The notes below the pieces were generated by a model, which searched no databases, was not told the DNA's origin, and worked only from the letters and a program-made list of their open reading frames with translations. Positions 9,138-18,103 of a stretch of DNA of 64,000 nt are shown piece after piece. Every line of letters starts with the position of its first letter. Position 1 is the stretch's first letter. The position numbers and the translations under genes were made by a program. The DNA comes from an uncultured Prevotella sp. Its GTDB lineage: Bacteria > Bacteroidota > Bacteroidia > Bacteroidales > Bacteroidaceae. Location of the stretch: the NCBI GenBank assembly GCA_934217675.1, contig CAKQCV010000004.1:26283-90282 (forward strand), given 5' to 3'.

Positions 9138-10055
9138 ATGTGGCTTATTTTAGCTTTTTTATCAGCAACACTTCTTGGATTTTATGATTCGTTCAAAAAA
9201 GAGTCGTTGCGCGACAATGCCGTTATTCCGGTGTTGTTCCTAAATACGCTTTTTGCGTCGTTGATTTTTCTTCCGTTCATAATATTGTCGTATAACACAT
9301 CACTGCTCGACAACAGCATTTTCCATGTGGCACAAGGTGGATGGGAGGAGCATAAATACATTATCGGAAAAAGTATTATTGTATTGTCATCGTGGATTTT
9401 CGGATATTTCGGAATGAAACATCTTCCACTTACAATAGTTGGACCTATTAATGCCACACGACCTGTTATGGTGCTTGTTGGAGCATTGCTTGTATTCGGT
9501 GAGCGACTGAATGTGTATCAATGGATTGGTGTGGCATTGGCTGTGGCATCGTTTTTTATGCTTAGCCGTAGCGGAAAGAAAGAAGGTATAGACTTTAAAC
9601 ACGACAAGTGGATTTATTTTATTGTGCTTGCTGCTGTGCTTGGTGCAGTAAGCGGATTGTATGACAAATATCTTATGGCACCACGTGAGAGCGGGGGAGT
9701 GGGACTTAATAGCATGATGGTTCAGAGCTGGTATAATATTTATCAGTGTTTCATGATGCTTGTCATGTTGCTTATAATTTGGTTCCCGAAGCGTAAGGCG
9801 TCAACACCTTTTCACTGGCATTGGGGAATTATTTTTATAAGTGTATTCCTAAGTGCTGCAGATTTTGTGTATTTCTATGCTCTCAGCTTCCCTGATGCAA
9901 TGATAAGCATAGTTTCTATGGTGCGTAGAGGCAGTGTGATAGTGTCGTTCCTGTTTGGAGCTGTGCTCTTGCATGAAAAAAATCTAAAGAGCAAAATGGT
10001 TGACTTGTTCCTTGTTCTACTTGGAATGGTCTTTTTGTATATTGGAAGCAAATAA
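9138..10055 (+). CDS. DMT-superfamily permease (EamA family)
   Basis: Predicted inner-membrane protein of 305 residues with about ten membrane segments in two homologous halves. Each half ends with the EamA pattern: PLTIVGPINATRPVMVLVGALLVFGERLNVYQWIGVALAV in effect at residues 95-145, and an equivalent PDAMISIVSMVRRGSVIVSFLFGA stretch before the last helices. Substrate unknown; EamA proteins move amino acids, nucleobases and other metabolites. The first 20 residues are a membrane segment, not a cleaved signal. It lies 63 nt after truA and is followed by the dapA promoter. Confidence 0.85.
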   Translation: MWLILAFLSATLLGFYDSFKKESLRDNAVIPVLFLNTLFASLIFLPFIILSYNTSLLDNSIFHVAQGGWEEHKYIIGKSIIVLSSWIFGYFGMKHLPLTIVGPINATRPVMVLVGALLVFGERLNVYQWIGVALAVASFFMLSRSGKKEGIDFKHDKWIYFIVLAAVLGAVSGLYDKYLMAPRESGGVGLNSMMVQSWYNIYQCFMMLVMLLIIWFPKRKASTPFHWHWGIIFISVFLSAADFVYFYALSFPDAMISIVSMVRRGSVIVSFLFGAVLLHEKNLKSKMVDLFLVLLGMVFLYIGSK

Positions 10056-10076
10056 TTAAAGCAAATAGCAAAATAT

Positions 10077-10108
10077 TTTGTAATTTGCTTTTAATGTAGT
10101 AAATTTGC
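10077..10108 (+). promoter_or_regulatory. dapA promoter
   Basis: TTTG ending at 10080, a 19-nt spacer and TAAATTTGC at 10100-10108 match the consensus. It places the start site about 26 nt before the dapA ATG. Confidence 0.75.
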
Positions 10109-10140
10109 AATTAAATTATAAACAGAAACACATATTTGTT

Positions 10141-11025
10141 ATGTCGCAAAACATATTCAAGGGTCTTGGTATAGCCCTTATAACTCCATTTACAGCGGCA
10201 GGTGCCGTTGATTATACAGCTTTGAAGAGGCTTGTGGAATACCAGTTGCAGAATGGAGCAGATTTTTTCTGCATTCTTGCTACAACCGGTGAAACACCAA
10301 CGCTTAGTGAAGAAGAGAAGCAAAGAATAAAAGATTTGGTGGTTGAAATAGTTGCTGGAAGAGTGCCTATTTTGATGGGATGCGGAGGCAACAGTACGGC
10401 TGCCGTTATTGAGGAATTGCGTACACGCGATTTTTCTGGAATCGATGGAGTGCTTAGTGTTTGTCCTTATTACAATAAACCGTCACAAGAGGGATTGTAC
10501 CAACATTTCAAGGCTATTGCGGCAGCTACCGATATGCCTGTGGTGCTGTATAATGTTCCAGGAAGAACGGGAGTTAATTTAAAGGCGGAAACCACAGTAC
10601 GCCTTGCTCGTGATTGCAAGAATATTGTTGCTGTGAAGGAGGCAAGTGGCAGTTTGGAACAGATAGACGAGATTATAAAGAACAAGCCTGACTCGTTTGA
10701 TGTTATCAGCGGTGATGATGCCCTTACTTTCCCGATGATTGCCTGTGGGGCTGTTGGTGTGATTTCTGTTATCGGAAACGCTCTGCCTAAGGAATTCTCA
10801 CGCATGTTGCGATTGGAGCAGAACGGTGAGTTTGAACCGGCACGCAAGATACATCACAAGTTTACCGATTTGTTCAACCTTTTATTTGTTGACGGTAATC
10901 CTGCAGGAGTGAAGGCAATGCTTCATGAGATGGGAATGATAGAGAACGTGCTCCGTTTACCACTTGTGCCAACTCGTTTGACAACAATGCAGAAAATCAG
11001 CGAGTGCTTGAAGTTCAGAATATAA
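10141..11025 (+). CDS. dapA: 4-hydroxy-tetrahydrodipicolinate synthase
   Basis: Condenses pyruvate with aspartate semialdehyde, the first committed step of lysine and diaminopimelate synthesis. 294 residues from the ATG at 10141; a TTG 36 nt upstream overlaps the promoter and is rejected. The Schiff-base lysine is Lys166 in VAVKEASG. The YNVPGRTG motif supplies the catalytic tyrosine and LATTGETPTL holds the proton-relay threonines. It has its own promoter and a convergent terminator shared with the protease gene on the other strand. Confidence 0.96.
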   Translation: MSQNIFKGLGIALITPFTAAGAVDYTALKRLVEYQLQNGADFFCILATTGETPTLSEEEKQRIKDLVVEIVAGRVPILMGCGGNSTAAVIEELRTRDFSGIDGVLSVCPYYNKPSQEGLYQHFKAIAAATDMPVVLYNVPGRTGVNLKAETTVRLARDCKNIVAVKEASGSLEQIDEIIKNKPDSFDVISGDDALTFPMIACGAVGVISVIGNALPKEFSRMLRLEQNGEFEPARKIHHKFTDLFNLLFVDGNPAGVKAMLHEMGMIENVLRLPLVPTRLTTMQKISECLKFRI

Positions 11026-11033
11026 TAAATTAT

Positions 11034-11088
11034 AATAAGCAAAAGAGGCTGAGTCAGATTCTACATGACTCAGCCTCTTTTGCTTATT
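11034..11088. terminator. Bidirectional terminator between dapA and the M6 protease gene
   Basis: A perfect inverted repeat with 23-nt arms (11034-11056, 11066-11088) and a 9-nt loop. A/T-rich ends on both sides let it act on either strand. The right arm includes the stop codon of the minus-strand protease gene. Confidence 0.9.
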
Positions 11089-12970
11089 CTTTCACCATTT
11101 TCTTTCCACCTATTATATATATACCTTTGGGTAGAGAGTTTATGTTACTGTTCATTTGGATGCCACTAATACTGTAAACAGGTTTGATTGTTTCCTCAAT
11201 TGATATATTATTGATTCCGTCAGTCTTTCCTCCCATAAACTTAAACGACACGATGCCTGTCTCAGAGTTCATGGCTATGTCAGTAATTGGCTTGCTCATC
11301 GTTTCTCCTGTATAAGTCCACGCTTTGATAGGGGTAGAAGTATCAGTCAGCGATATTGTTTTGGCTGTTCCAGGATATAGATCACCAGCAGCTTCAGCCT
11401 TATACATGGCATTAGAAAATTCCTGTCCCCCATATTTCTCTACAAGTGGTGCATTGATTTCCTTTATCGTTGGGTCACTGCTTTCAGATATAGTCTCACC
11501 TATATAATATTCTGATACAAAAATTCCGTCAGCAGGCATTAGAGTCATTCGTGGATGCCCTACCGTACTGTTCACCTTGCAGCCTCCAAGACTGAAATAA
11601 TAGTCGTCGTAATCCACGTGCGTCACCATCATTCCGCTGCCGAATGCAGACTTGTTCCACCCTTTCTTCTGTATGTTTTCCAAAATGTAATACTCGTGTC
11701 CCGACTTGTCCTTGTCGTTTACGATGCGATAAGCCTTGCCACCTTCAGAAAGCGGTGCAAGCTCAATATTAGACGCCTCATAGAGAGTTTCGATGTCTAT
11801 CCATCCAAAGCTTTCTCGTTCCCATGCTGTATATTCTGTAGGGCGGTATCCGTTATAAGTATATTCACCGGCATCCATAAGGCTCCAGTAGTCCATATTC
11901 TGGTTGATTAGCTTCTCGGCAGTGCTACCAGCCGATGGGTATAGGTCTGGTAATCCCATACAATGTGAAAATTCATGACAGAATAGTCCTATGCCATTTA
12001 TCATCGTGCCGTATGCTGCATTAGTTTCCGGTGTTCCGTTAAGCTCGTTGTTCACTCCATAGCGTATCAGCTTCTTTCCGTCGAAAGTTTGGTTCACGTT
12101 TACAATACCCGATTTCGGGTGAATGCAGTCTGTGGAGTTTCCGCTTATACTTTGCGAGTATCCTGCATATATGACGTATACAAGGTCAACATTACCGTCA
12201 CCGTTAGCATCATACTGTGAAAAATCTATGTCTTCGTCGGCAGCCGAACAAGCATCAGCAAGAAGCCCGTTCATATCCTCCTGCGTAGAATAGCCTGCAC
12301 CATAGTCTTTAAGCGTTTTGGTGAGTCTTACCGGACCATACACATCAAATTCTGGTTGGAACTTGCCGAAGCTCATGTCTGAGAAATAGCGTCCAACGCT
12401 ACCGTAGTTTCCCACGAAGCCACCTTTGCTGTTGAAATATCCCATTTCTGGGTCATCAGTCTTGTTGAAGAGTTCCTTGCCGTTGAGATATTTGTCAAAA
12501 GTCTGTTTAGGATTCACAACAGAGAAGTGCACGTCACTGAATTCCACCAATATAACAGGGATTTTCTGTTTTCCGATGTGTGGAAACAGAGTATTGTCTT
12601 CCGTCATAGGTTCCCTCTTGACTTTGTTGGCTTTAGCAATCTGTGCAATGGAACTGAAAAACAGCTTGCGGTCTTGTTTTTTTGCCGCAGCCATTTCCAT
12701 AGAACTTCTTGATGCAGGATTGTGTGCAAGAATTGAAGAAGGCACAAGCTGTCCGTTACCGTTCACTTTAGCTATGAAGAAGTCAGTACCTTTTTGGTAA
12801 AGTAGTGTACCGTCAGTTGCCGTGAAATAGCAGAAGTCTTCGTCACCAAATGCTTTTACTGTAATAGTTGTTCCATCACTCTGTTTTACTGCAGTTGCTC
12901 CTTGTTTCATTTTTACAGCTCCAGCTGTAAGAGTAGAAAATAGTAATGCGGTTAATAGTAGCTTTTTCAT
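11084..12970 (-). CDS. Secreted M6-family metalloprotease (immune inhibitor A-like)
   Basis: 628 residues beginning with a signal peptide (MKKLLLTALLFSTLTAGA). The zinc site HEFSHCMGLPD is at 332-342, with His332 and His336 as ligands, Glu333 as catalyst and Asp342 as the likely third ligand, as in the M6 family. DANGDGNVDLVYV nearby is a calcium-loop-like sequence typical of these enzymes. The last 30 residues (VYSISG...KGIYIIGGKKMVKE) form a short tail seen on other secreted proteins here. It follows the HD-domain gene by 14 nt on the same strand and is probably co-transcribed. Target proteins are unknown. Confidence 0.9.
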   Translation of the reverse strand: MKKLLLTALLFSTLTAGAVKMKQGATAVKQSDGTTITVKAFGDEDFCYFTATDGTLLYQKGTDFFIAKVNGNGQLVPSSILAHNPASRSSMEMAAAKKQDRKLFFSSIAQIAKANKVKREPMTEDNTLFPHIGKQKIPVILVEFSDVHFSVVNPKQTFDKYLNGKELFNKTDDPEMGYFNSKGGFVGNYGSVGRYFSDMSFGKFQPEFDVYGPVRLTKTLKDYGAGYSTQEDMNGLLADACSAADEDIDFSQYDANGDGNVDLVYVIYAGYSQSISGNSTDCIHPKSGIVNVNQTFDGKKLIRYGVNNELNGTPETNAAYGTMINGIGLFCHEFSHCMGLPDLYPSAGSTAEKLINQNMDYWSLMDAGEYTYNGYRPTEYTAWERESFGWIDIETLYEASNIELAPLSEGGKAYRIVNDKDKSGHEYYILENIQKKGWNKSAFGSGMMVTHVDYDDYYFSLGGCKVNSTVGHPRMTLMPADGIFVSEYYIGETISESSDPTIKEINAPLVEKYGGQEFSNAMYKAEAAGDLYPGTAKTISLTDTSTPIKAWTYTGETMSKPITDIAMNSETGIVSFKFMGGKTDGINNISIEETIKPVYSISGIQMNSNINSLPKGIYIIGGKKMVKE

Positions 12971-12984
12971 TCTTTTATGTTGTT

Positions 12985-13638
12985 TTATTTATCCTGTGCC
13001 TTTATATTCTCGATTTCATTAAAGATCCTGTCAAATATAGAGCGCAGCTTTTGTGGTTGATTAATGTATTCTCTTATTACTTTTAATTTCTTTTCATTCT
13101 CGCCTCCAGGAATCCATAGTTTTATGTAGCCTGTATTTGAATATTTGTTTTTCAAGTGCTCGTTGAACCTTTTCCATTGATTTTCCTTCGACATTTCAGG
13201 ATAGTGGTCATACCCATAGAGAATAGTGCGTCTGAACACAGTTTCTGGGTCTAACACCCTGTCGGCTTCAGCCACTATTTTCCCATAGATGCTTCTTGGT
13301 GCATGCGAAGCCGATGCTCTGTGGTCTTCCACGGCCTCTTTCATGATTTTTATTTGTTCAGCATTAAACCATTTTCTTAATCGTGTGTCGGCGAGCAATA
13401 TTTTTCCGCTTGTTATATGGTGTATGGCGCGTGGTCCTTCCAACCCTAAGTCGTGATAAGCAGCTGTTACGTATGCCATATTGATGTTGGCACCAATTTT
13501 ACGTGCCAAGTCAAGAGAGTTTTTGATTACTTCGTTCACATGCCCCAGGCGGTGAGCTTGGTCAAAGGCAGAATATCGTGGAAGAATTTCTGTCTCAATA
13601 AACTCCATTAGATCTAAACTTACATTATTGTCAATCAT
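12985..13638 (-). CDS. HD-domain phosphohydrolase
   Basis: 217-residue cytoplasmic protein of the HD superfamily. The metal ligands can be read in order: His in AHRLGHV near residue 31, the His-Asp pair in AAYHDLG near residue 70, His in VEDHRAS, and Asp in EADRVLDP. Such proteins hydrolyse phosphate esters, often of nucleotides; the actual substrate is unknown. It is the first gene of a two-gene minus-strand unit with the M6 protease, a pairing with no obvious functional sense. Confidence 0.82.
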   Translation of the reverse strand: MIDNNVSLDLMEFIETEILPRYSAFDQAHRLGHVNEVIKNSLDLARKIGANINMAYVTAAYHDLGLEGPRAIHHITSGKILLADTRLRKWFNAEQIKIMKEAVEDHRASASHAPRSIYGKIVAEADRVLDPETVFRRTILYGYDHYPEMSKENQWKRFNEHLKNKYSNTGYIKLWIPGGENEKKLKVIREYINQPQKLRSIFDRIFNEIENIKAQDK

Positions 13639-13723
13639 GTAAATAAGCTCTTGTTTTATATAAGTATTTGCAAGTTATACAGAAAAATTTCTTTTCTTCT
13701 TCCTGCTTGATTCAATTTTATTT

Positions 13724-13755
13724 GCAAATATACAATTTAATGTTTATTTTTGCAA
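13724..13755 (-). promoter_or_regulatory. Promoter of the HD-domain/M6 protease unit
   Basis: On the minus strand TATATTTGC (13732-13724) lies 20 nt downstream of TTG (13755-13753), matching the consensus. The ATG is about 85 nt further. Confidence 0.6.
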
Positions 13756-13857
13756 GATGTTCAGCGCTTTTGCGTTGTTTTTTATATGTGTATTTGATTA
13801 TTGTATTGAGATACAAGTTGTTGGCATTGTTTGCCAATTTGGGATAGACTAAAAGCA

Positions 13858-14757
13858 ATGGAGAAAAATATAGTTAATAAGAATTCCTTTATGGCATGGG
13901 TTCTTGCAGCTCGTCCGAAAACACTGACAGGGGCATCTGTTCCTGTAATGATAGGATTGTCTATGGCATGGGCAGATTTTGGTTCGTTATGCTTTAAAGC
14001 GTTACCTGCCGTATTGTGCTTTATGTTTGCTTTCGTTATGCAGATAGATGCTAATTTTATAAATGACTATTTTGATTATATCAGTGGTAAGGACGATGAC
14101 AAGCGTCTTGGTCCGCCACGTGCTTGTGCGATGGGGTGGATAGATGTAAAGAGAATGAAAATTGGAATACTTGCAACTACTATTCTTGCATGTGTCATTG
14201 GATTACCGCTGGTTCTGTATGGCGGATTGGAGATGATAGCAATTGGGGCGTTGTGTGTAGTTTTCTGTTTCCTTTACACAACATTGTTGGCTTCTCATGG
14301 GCTTGGAGACTTGCTCGTATTGGTGTTTTTCGGTGTTGTGCCAGTATGTGCCACATATTATTTGCAGACAGGCACTTGCTCTTGGACTGTGCTGATGGCT
14401 TCGATAGCATGTGGCTTGGTTATTGATACATTGTTGGTTGTAAATAATTACAGGGATATAGATAATGATCGCAGCTCAGGGAAAAACACTTTGATTGTGA
14501 AAATTGGCAGCAAAGGCGGCAGACTACTTTATTTGTTCCTTGGTGTTGTGGCATTTTTTATCGGATTTGTATTTATAGATAAGGCACCATCAGCTTTTGT
14601 ATTGCAAAGTATTTATATGATAATGCATATAAGAGCATACAAGAAGATGGTGAGAATAAACAAGGGTAGAAATTTGAATTTAGTTCTTGCCGATACAGCA
14701 CGAAATATGTTTATCTACGGACTGACAGTATCAATAGGCTTGTTATGGTGGTCATAG
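13858..14757 (+). CDS. menA: 1,4-dihydroxy-2-naphthoate polyprenyltransferase
   Basis: Inner-membrane UbiA-family prenyltransferase that attaches the isoprenoid chain in menaquinone synthesis. 299 residues from the ATG at 13858; the TTG upstream is rejected. The first aspartate-rich motif is NDYFDYISGKDDDKRLGP near residue 68 and the second is NYRDIDNDRSSGKNTL near residue 198. AARPKTL at the N-terminus is typical of MenA. About eight membrane segments. It is followed closely by the DUF4494 and YggS genes, forming a probable operon that has no other men genes. Confidence 0.92.
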   Translation: MEKNIVNKNSFMAWVLAARPKTLTGASVPVMIGLSMAWADFGSLCFKALPAVLCFMFAFVMQIDANFINDYFDYISGKDDDKRLGPPRACAMGWIDVKRMKIGILATTILACVIGLPLVLYGGLEMIAIGALCVVFCFLYTTLLASHGLGDLLVLVFFGVVPVCATYYLQTGTCSWTVLMASIACGLVIDTLLVVNNYRDIDNDRSSGKNTLIVKIGSKGGRLLYLFLGVVAFFIGFVFIDKAPSAFVLQSIYMIMHIRAYKKMVRINKGRNLNLVLADTARNMFIYGLTVSIGLLWWS

Positions 14758-14797
14758 ATTTTAATTATAAAAATATATATAAATTAGAAAAGAAAAA

Positions 14798-15334
14798 ATG
14801 AGAACAAGAACATCTACATGGTTTGAGTGTAAAATCCGTTATGAGAAAATGATGGAAGACGGAACACAGAAGAAAGTTACAGAACTGTATGTTGTAGACG
14901 CACTTAGCTTTACAGAGGCTGAGGCTGCTATAATAGACGAGATGTCTGCCTATATAAGTGGAGAGTTTGAGGTAAGAGACATTAAAAAAGCTCCTTATGG
15001 AGAGATTTTCTTTAGCGATGAACCTAATGCAGACAGATGGTATAAGGCTAAGCTTCAGTTTATTACCATTGATGAGAAGACGGAGAAAGAGAAACGCAGC
15101 ACAGTAAACTATCTTGTTCATGCAGGTGGCTTCAATGGCGCAGTGCATAATATAGACGAGGTTATGGGTAAGACTATGATTGATTATGTTATCTCTTCAG
15201 TGGCAGAAACACAGATTATGGATGTGTTTGAGCATGGAGCTGATATGAAGACAAAGCAGCCTGAAGCTAATGATGTTCCAGAATATGAACAGCAAGATGC
15301 TCAGTCGGATGAGGCTTCAGCTCCACAAGAATAG
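14798..15334 (+). CDS. DUF4494 domain protein
   Basis: 178 residues, of which the first 145 or so match the Bacteroidetes family DUF4494: TSTWFECKIRYEKM at the start, then SFTEAEAAIIDEM and VNYLVHAGGFNGAVHNI. The last 30 residues are acidic, glutamine-rich and probably disordered. No signal peptide or membrane segment. Function unknown; the family is usually a small cytoplasmic protein beside yggS-like genes, as here (64 nt to the next start, 40 nt from menA). Confidence 0.85.
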   Translation: MRTRTSTWFECKIRYEKMMEDGTQKKVTELYVVDALSFTEAEAAIIDEMSAYISGEFEVRDIKKAPYGEIFFSDEPNADRWYKAKLQFITIDEKTEKEKRSTVNYLVHAGGFNGAVHNIDEVMGKTMIDYVISSVAETQIMDVFEHGADMKTKQPEANDVPEYEQQDAQSDEASAPQE

Positions 15335-15398
15335 TTTTTTATGTACTTTATTCCCGTGCTGATTCAAGGTGCGGGAATAAAATAAACAATATATTACT

Positions 15399-16073
15399 AT
15401 GGATTACGATGTAGCAAAAAACTTGCACGAAGTGTTAGACAGTCTTCCTAAAGGGGTAAAGCTTGTAGCTGTCAGCAAATTTCATCCTAACGAATATCTT
15501 CGGGCTGCCTATGATGAAGGTCAGCGCATATTTGGTGAAAGCCATGAACAGGAATTGTCAAAGAAGCATGACACCATGCCAACAGATATAAAATGGCATT
15601 TCATAGGTCACCTTCAAACAAACAAAGTGAAGTATATAGCTCCATATATAGATATGATAGAGGCTGTTGATTCGCTGAAGTTAATGAAAGAGATTGATAA
15701 GCAAGCAGCAAAAAACAATCGTGTAATAAATATTCTTCTTGAGCTTCACATAGCCCAAGAGGCTACGAAATATGGTTTGACGTTGGATGCTTGTCGTCAG
15801 TTGCTTTCTTCTGGAGAATGGAGAGAGCTGGGTAATGTCAGAATATGTGGACTCATGATGATGGCGTCAAATACCGATGATGAGCAGCAGATAAGGCATG
15901 AGTTTACAGTAGCAGCAGATTTTTTTGATGAGATAAAGGCAAAATATTTTGCCGATGATGATTGCTTCTGTGAGCGTTCATGGGGTATGAGCCATGATTA
16001 TAGGATTGCCGTGGAGTGTTGTAGCACCATGGTTAGAGTCGGAACAACAATATTCGGTCCGAGGGTATATTGA
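15399..16073 (+). CDS. YggS/PLPBP-family pyridoxal phosphate homeostasis protein
   Basis: 224-residue cytoplasmic protein with the fold of the N-terminal domain of alanine racemase. It binds PLP and buffers B6 and keto/amino acid pools without a known enzymatic reaction. The PLP lysine is Lys27 in LVAVSKFHP. Other conserved parts are FGESHEQEL, WHFIGHLQTNKVK, GLMMMAS and the C-terminal SWGMSHDYRIAVECCSTMVRVG, which holds the phosphate-binding region. Last gene of the menA unit, ended by a strong terminator. Confidence 0.93.
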   Translation: MDYDVAKNLHEVLDSLPKGVKLVAVSKFHPNEYLRAAYDEGQRIFGESHEQELSKKHDTMPTDIKWHFIGHLQTNKVKYIAPYIDMIEAVDSLKLMKEIDKQAAKNNRVINILLELHIAQEATKYGLTLDACRQLLSSGEWRELGNVRICGLMMMASNTDDEQQIRHEFTVAADFFDEIKAKYFADDDCFCERSWGMSHDYRIAVECCSTMVRVGTTIFGPRVY

Positions 16074-16086
16074 TTATCATATAAAA

Positions 16087-16138
16087 AACAGTGTGACAAC
16101 GCTTGCTTGTTTCAAATCGTGTCACACTGTTTTTTTTT
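16087..16138 (+). terminator. Terminator after the yggS-like gene
   Basis: ACAGTGTGACAACG pairs with CGTGTCACACTGT around a 20-nt loop, apart from one bulge, and is followed by nine T residues. Confidence 0.85.
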
Positions 16139-16164
16139 GTTTTCTATAGTAGGTATAGAGATAC

Positions 16165-16195
16165 AAAAAAGTCGTAGGACTTAGTCCCACGACTT
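16165..16195 (-). terminator. Terminator of the small lipoprotein gene
   Basis: Read on the minus strand, AAGTCGTGGGAC and GTCCTACGACTT pair around TAA and are followed by a run of T residues, 32 nt after the lipoprotein stop codon. Confidence 0.85.
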
Positions 16196-16226
16196 ACTTT
16201 CTTCTTTTAAGTTCGCTTTCGCTTGA

Positions 16227-16394
16227 TTACTTAACAGAATCAGTAGCTGCAGAATCAACAACAGCAGTAGTGTCAGCTGCAGAATCAACTGCTACAGTGT
16301 CAGAATCAGCTGCGTTAGATTTCTCTGTCTTGTTACCACATGATGCGAAAGAGATAGCTGCAATAGCTACGAACATTAAAACTAATTTTTTCAT
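16227..16394 (-). CDS. Small lipoprotein with Ala/Asp/Ser/Thr-rich tail
   Basis: A 55-residue product found by reading the minus strand. MKKLVLMFVAIAAISFASC gives a lipoprotein signal with FASC as lipobox, so Cys19 would be lipidated. The mature 36-residue part is low in complexity, with repeats of DSxAAD/AVDSA type and one lysine at each end. It has its own -7 box, start and terminator, which supports it as a real gene. Small lipoproteins of this kind are common in Bacteroides and Prevotella; their role is unknown. Short length and low complexity make it easy to miss. Confidence 0.85.
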   Translation of the reverse strand: MKKLVLMFVAIAAISFASCGNKTEKSNAADSDTVAVDSAADTTAVVDSAATDSVK

Positions 16395-16444
16395 TTTCTT
16401 TGCTTTTTAAATCTGTAAAACAATCATTTGTTTATTAAAACGCT

Positions 16445-16453
16445 GCAAAGGTA
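16445..16453 (-). promoter_or_regulatory. -7 box of the small lipoprotein gene
   Basis: TACCTTTGC on the minus strand, about 50 nt before the ATG. No clear -33 TTTG lies at the right distance. Confidence 0.5.
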
Positions 16454-16622
16454 AGTAATTTTCTGATACGTTGTTCACTTTTTTAGTGTTTTTTTTGCCC
16501 TCTTTTTGTAACTTTTTTATAAGTGGCTGATATATTGATAAATACAAAGCAGAATAGAGTGTTAAATAATATAAATGCTTTTATTTGCTGTTGTAATCGT
16601 ATGCTTTGTCACTATATTTTCG

Positions 16623-16630
16623 TACCTTTG
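16623..16630 (+). promoter_or_regulatory. -7 box of the mtaB-glycosyltransferase unit
   Basis: TACCTTTG about 100 nt before the mtaB ATG. The expected -33 position holds no TTTG, so only the -7 element is supported. The rest of 16,454-16,729 is AT-rich and shows nothing else. Confidence 0.45.
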
Positions 16631-16729
16631 CCAATGAAAAGCTGTGATGCCTATGCTTATTATAATAAGGTGTAGATGCAAGGCACATTACTAATTTTAT
16701 GTTTTAGATAAATAAAAACAAATCGCTAT

Positions 16730-18091
16730 ATGATAGATTCGTCCGTTTTTCAGGGCAAAACAGCAGCCTATTTTACGCTTGGTTGCAAGTTGAACTTCTC
16801 TGAAACCTCAACATTTGGCAGGCTCCTGCAAGATATGGGAGTGAGAACAGCAGAGGAAGGAGAGAAAGCAGATATCTGTTTGATAAACACATGTTCAGTA
16901 ACAGAGGTAGCCGATCATAAATGTCGTCAAGCAATCCACCGTATGGTACGTGAGCATCCAGGAGCCTTTGTTGTTGTTACAGGATGCTATGCCCAGCTTG
17001 AAGCCGAGAATATAAGTAAGATAGAAGGTGTAGATTTGGTTCTTGGTGCTAATGAGAAATCAAACCTCATACAGTATCTTTCTGATGCTTGGACTTCTGC
17101 ACAGTCAGATTTAGCAGATGTATCCAGCTGTGGTTCTCTGCACAGGCACTATTCCGTAAAGACAAAAGACATCAAGACCTTTGCTCCAAGTTGCTCCCGT
17201 GGAAACCGCACGCGTTTCTTCTTGAAAGTTCAAGACGGTTGTGATTATTTCTGCACATACTGCACGATACCTTTTGCACGTGGCTTCAGCCGTAATCCTT
17301 CGATAGACTCTCTTGTAGAGCAGGCACGGCAAGCAGCAGCTGAAGGAGGTAAGGAGATTGTTCTCACCGGAGTAAATATAGGCGACTTTGGAGCTACTAC
17401 CCACGAAAGCTTTTTAGACCTTGTCAAGGCTCTTGATCAGGTGGAGGCAATAAAGCGCTACCGTATAAGTAGTCTTGAACCCGATCTTCTGTCGGATGAA
17501 CTGATAGAATATTGTGCAAGTAGCCGTTCATTCATGCCACATTTCCATATACCACTTCAGAGCGGTTCCGATGCAGTGCTTAAATTGATGCACCGTCGCT
17601 ACGATTCTGCGCTGTTTGCCCATAAGATAAAACTGATAAAGCAATTTATGCCAGATGCTTTTATCGGAGTAGACGTGATGGTAGGAACGCGTGGTGAGAC
17701 TCCTGAATATTTTGAGGAAACATTCGAGTTCTTGAAGAACCTTGACGTTACCCATCTTCATGTATTTCCATATTCAGAACGCCCTGGCACAGCAGCTCTT
17801 AGAATTCCGTATGTCGTGTCAGACAAAGACAAGAAACTTCGTAGTAAGCGTCTTATAGAAATGTCTGACGAGAAGACTCAGTCATTTTATTCCAAATATA
17901 TAGGAACAGAGGCAGAGGTGCTGTTTGAGAAAGCCCCTCGTGGCAAAGCAATGCATGGTTTCACCCGTAATTATGTAAGGGTAGAGCTTCCTGCTTCTCT
18001 GTCGTCAGATGAACTTGACAATCAGCTTGTACGTGTGCGTCTTGAGGATTTCAATTACGACAAGTCAGCGCTCAAATGCAAAATTATATAA
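16730..18091 (+). CDS. mtaB: tRNA t6A37 methylthiotransferase MtaB
   Basis: Radical-SAM enzyme that adds a methylthio group to t6A at tRNA position 37. 453 residues in the usual three parts. The N-terminal UPF0004 domain has cluster cysteines in TLGCKLNF, INTCSVTEVAD and VTGCYAQLE. The radical-SAM core has CDYFCTYCTIP (CxxxCxxC) near residue 170. The C-terminal TRAM-like region ends the protein. The TLGCKLN form and NTCSVT favour MtaB over MiaB or RimO. The glycosyltransferase gene begins 12 nt after the stop, so the pair is co-transcribed. Confidence 0.93.
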   Translation: MIDSSVFQGKTAAYFTLGCKLNFSETSTFGRLLQDMGVRTAEEGEKADICLINTCSVTEVADHKCRQAIHRMVREHPGAFVVVTGCYAQLEAENISKIEGVDLVLGANEKSNLIQYLSDAWTSAQSDLADVSSCGSLHRHYSVKTKDIKTFAPSCSRGNRTRFFLKVQDGCDYFCTYCTIPFARGFSRNPSIDSLVEQARQAAAEGGKEIVLTGVNIGDFGATTHESFLDLVKALDQVEAIKRYRISSLEPDLLSDELIEYCASSRSFMPHFHIPLQSGSDAVLKLMHRRYDSALFAHKIKLIKQFMPDAFIGVDVMVGTRGETPEYFEETFEFLKNLDVTHLHVFPYSERPGTAALRIPYVVSDKDKKLRSKRLIEMSDEKTQSFYSKYIGTEAEVLFEKAPRGKAMHGFTRNYVRVELPASLSSDELDNQLVRVRLEDFNYDKSALKCKII

Positions 18092-18103
18092 ACAATTTGT
18101 ATC

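Noticed and set aside
10105..10140. TTG start of dapA inside the promoter
   Set aside because: The codon overlaps the -7 box, and the ATG at 10141 gives the conserved start.
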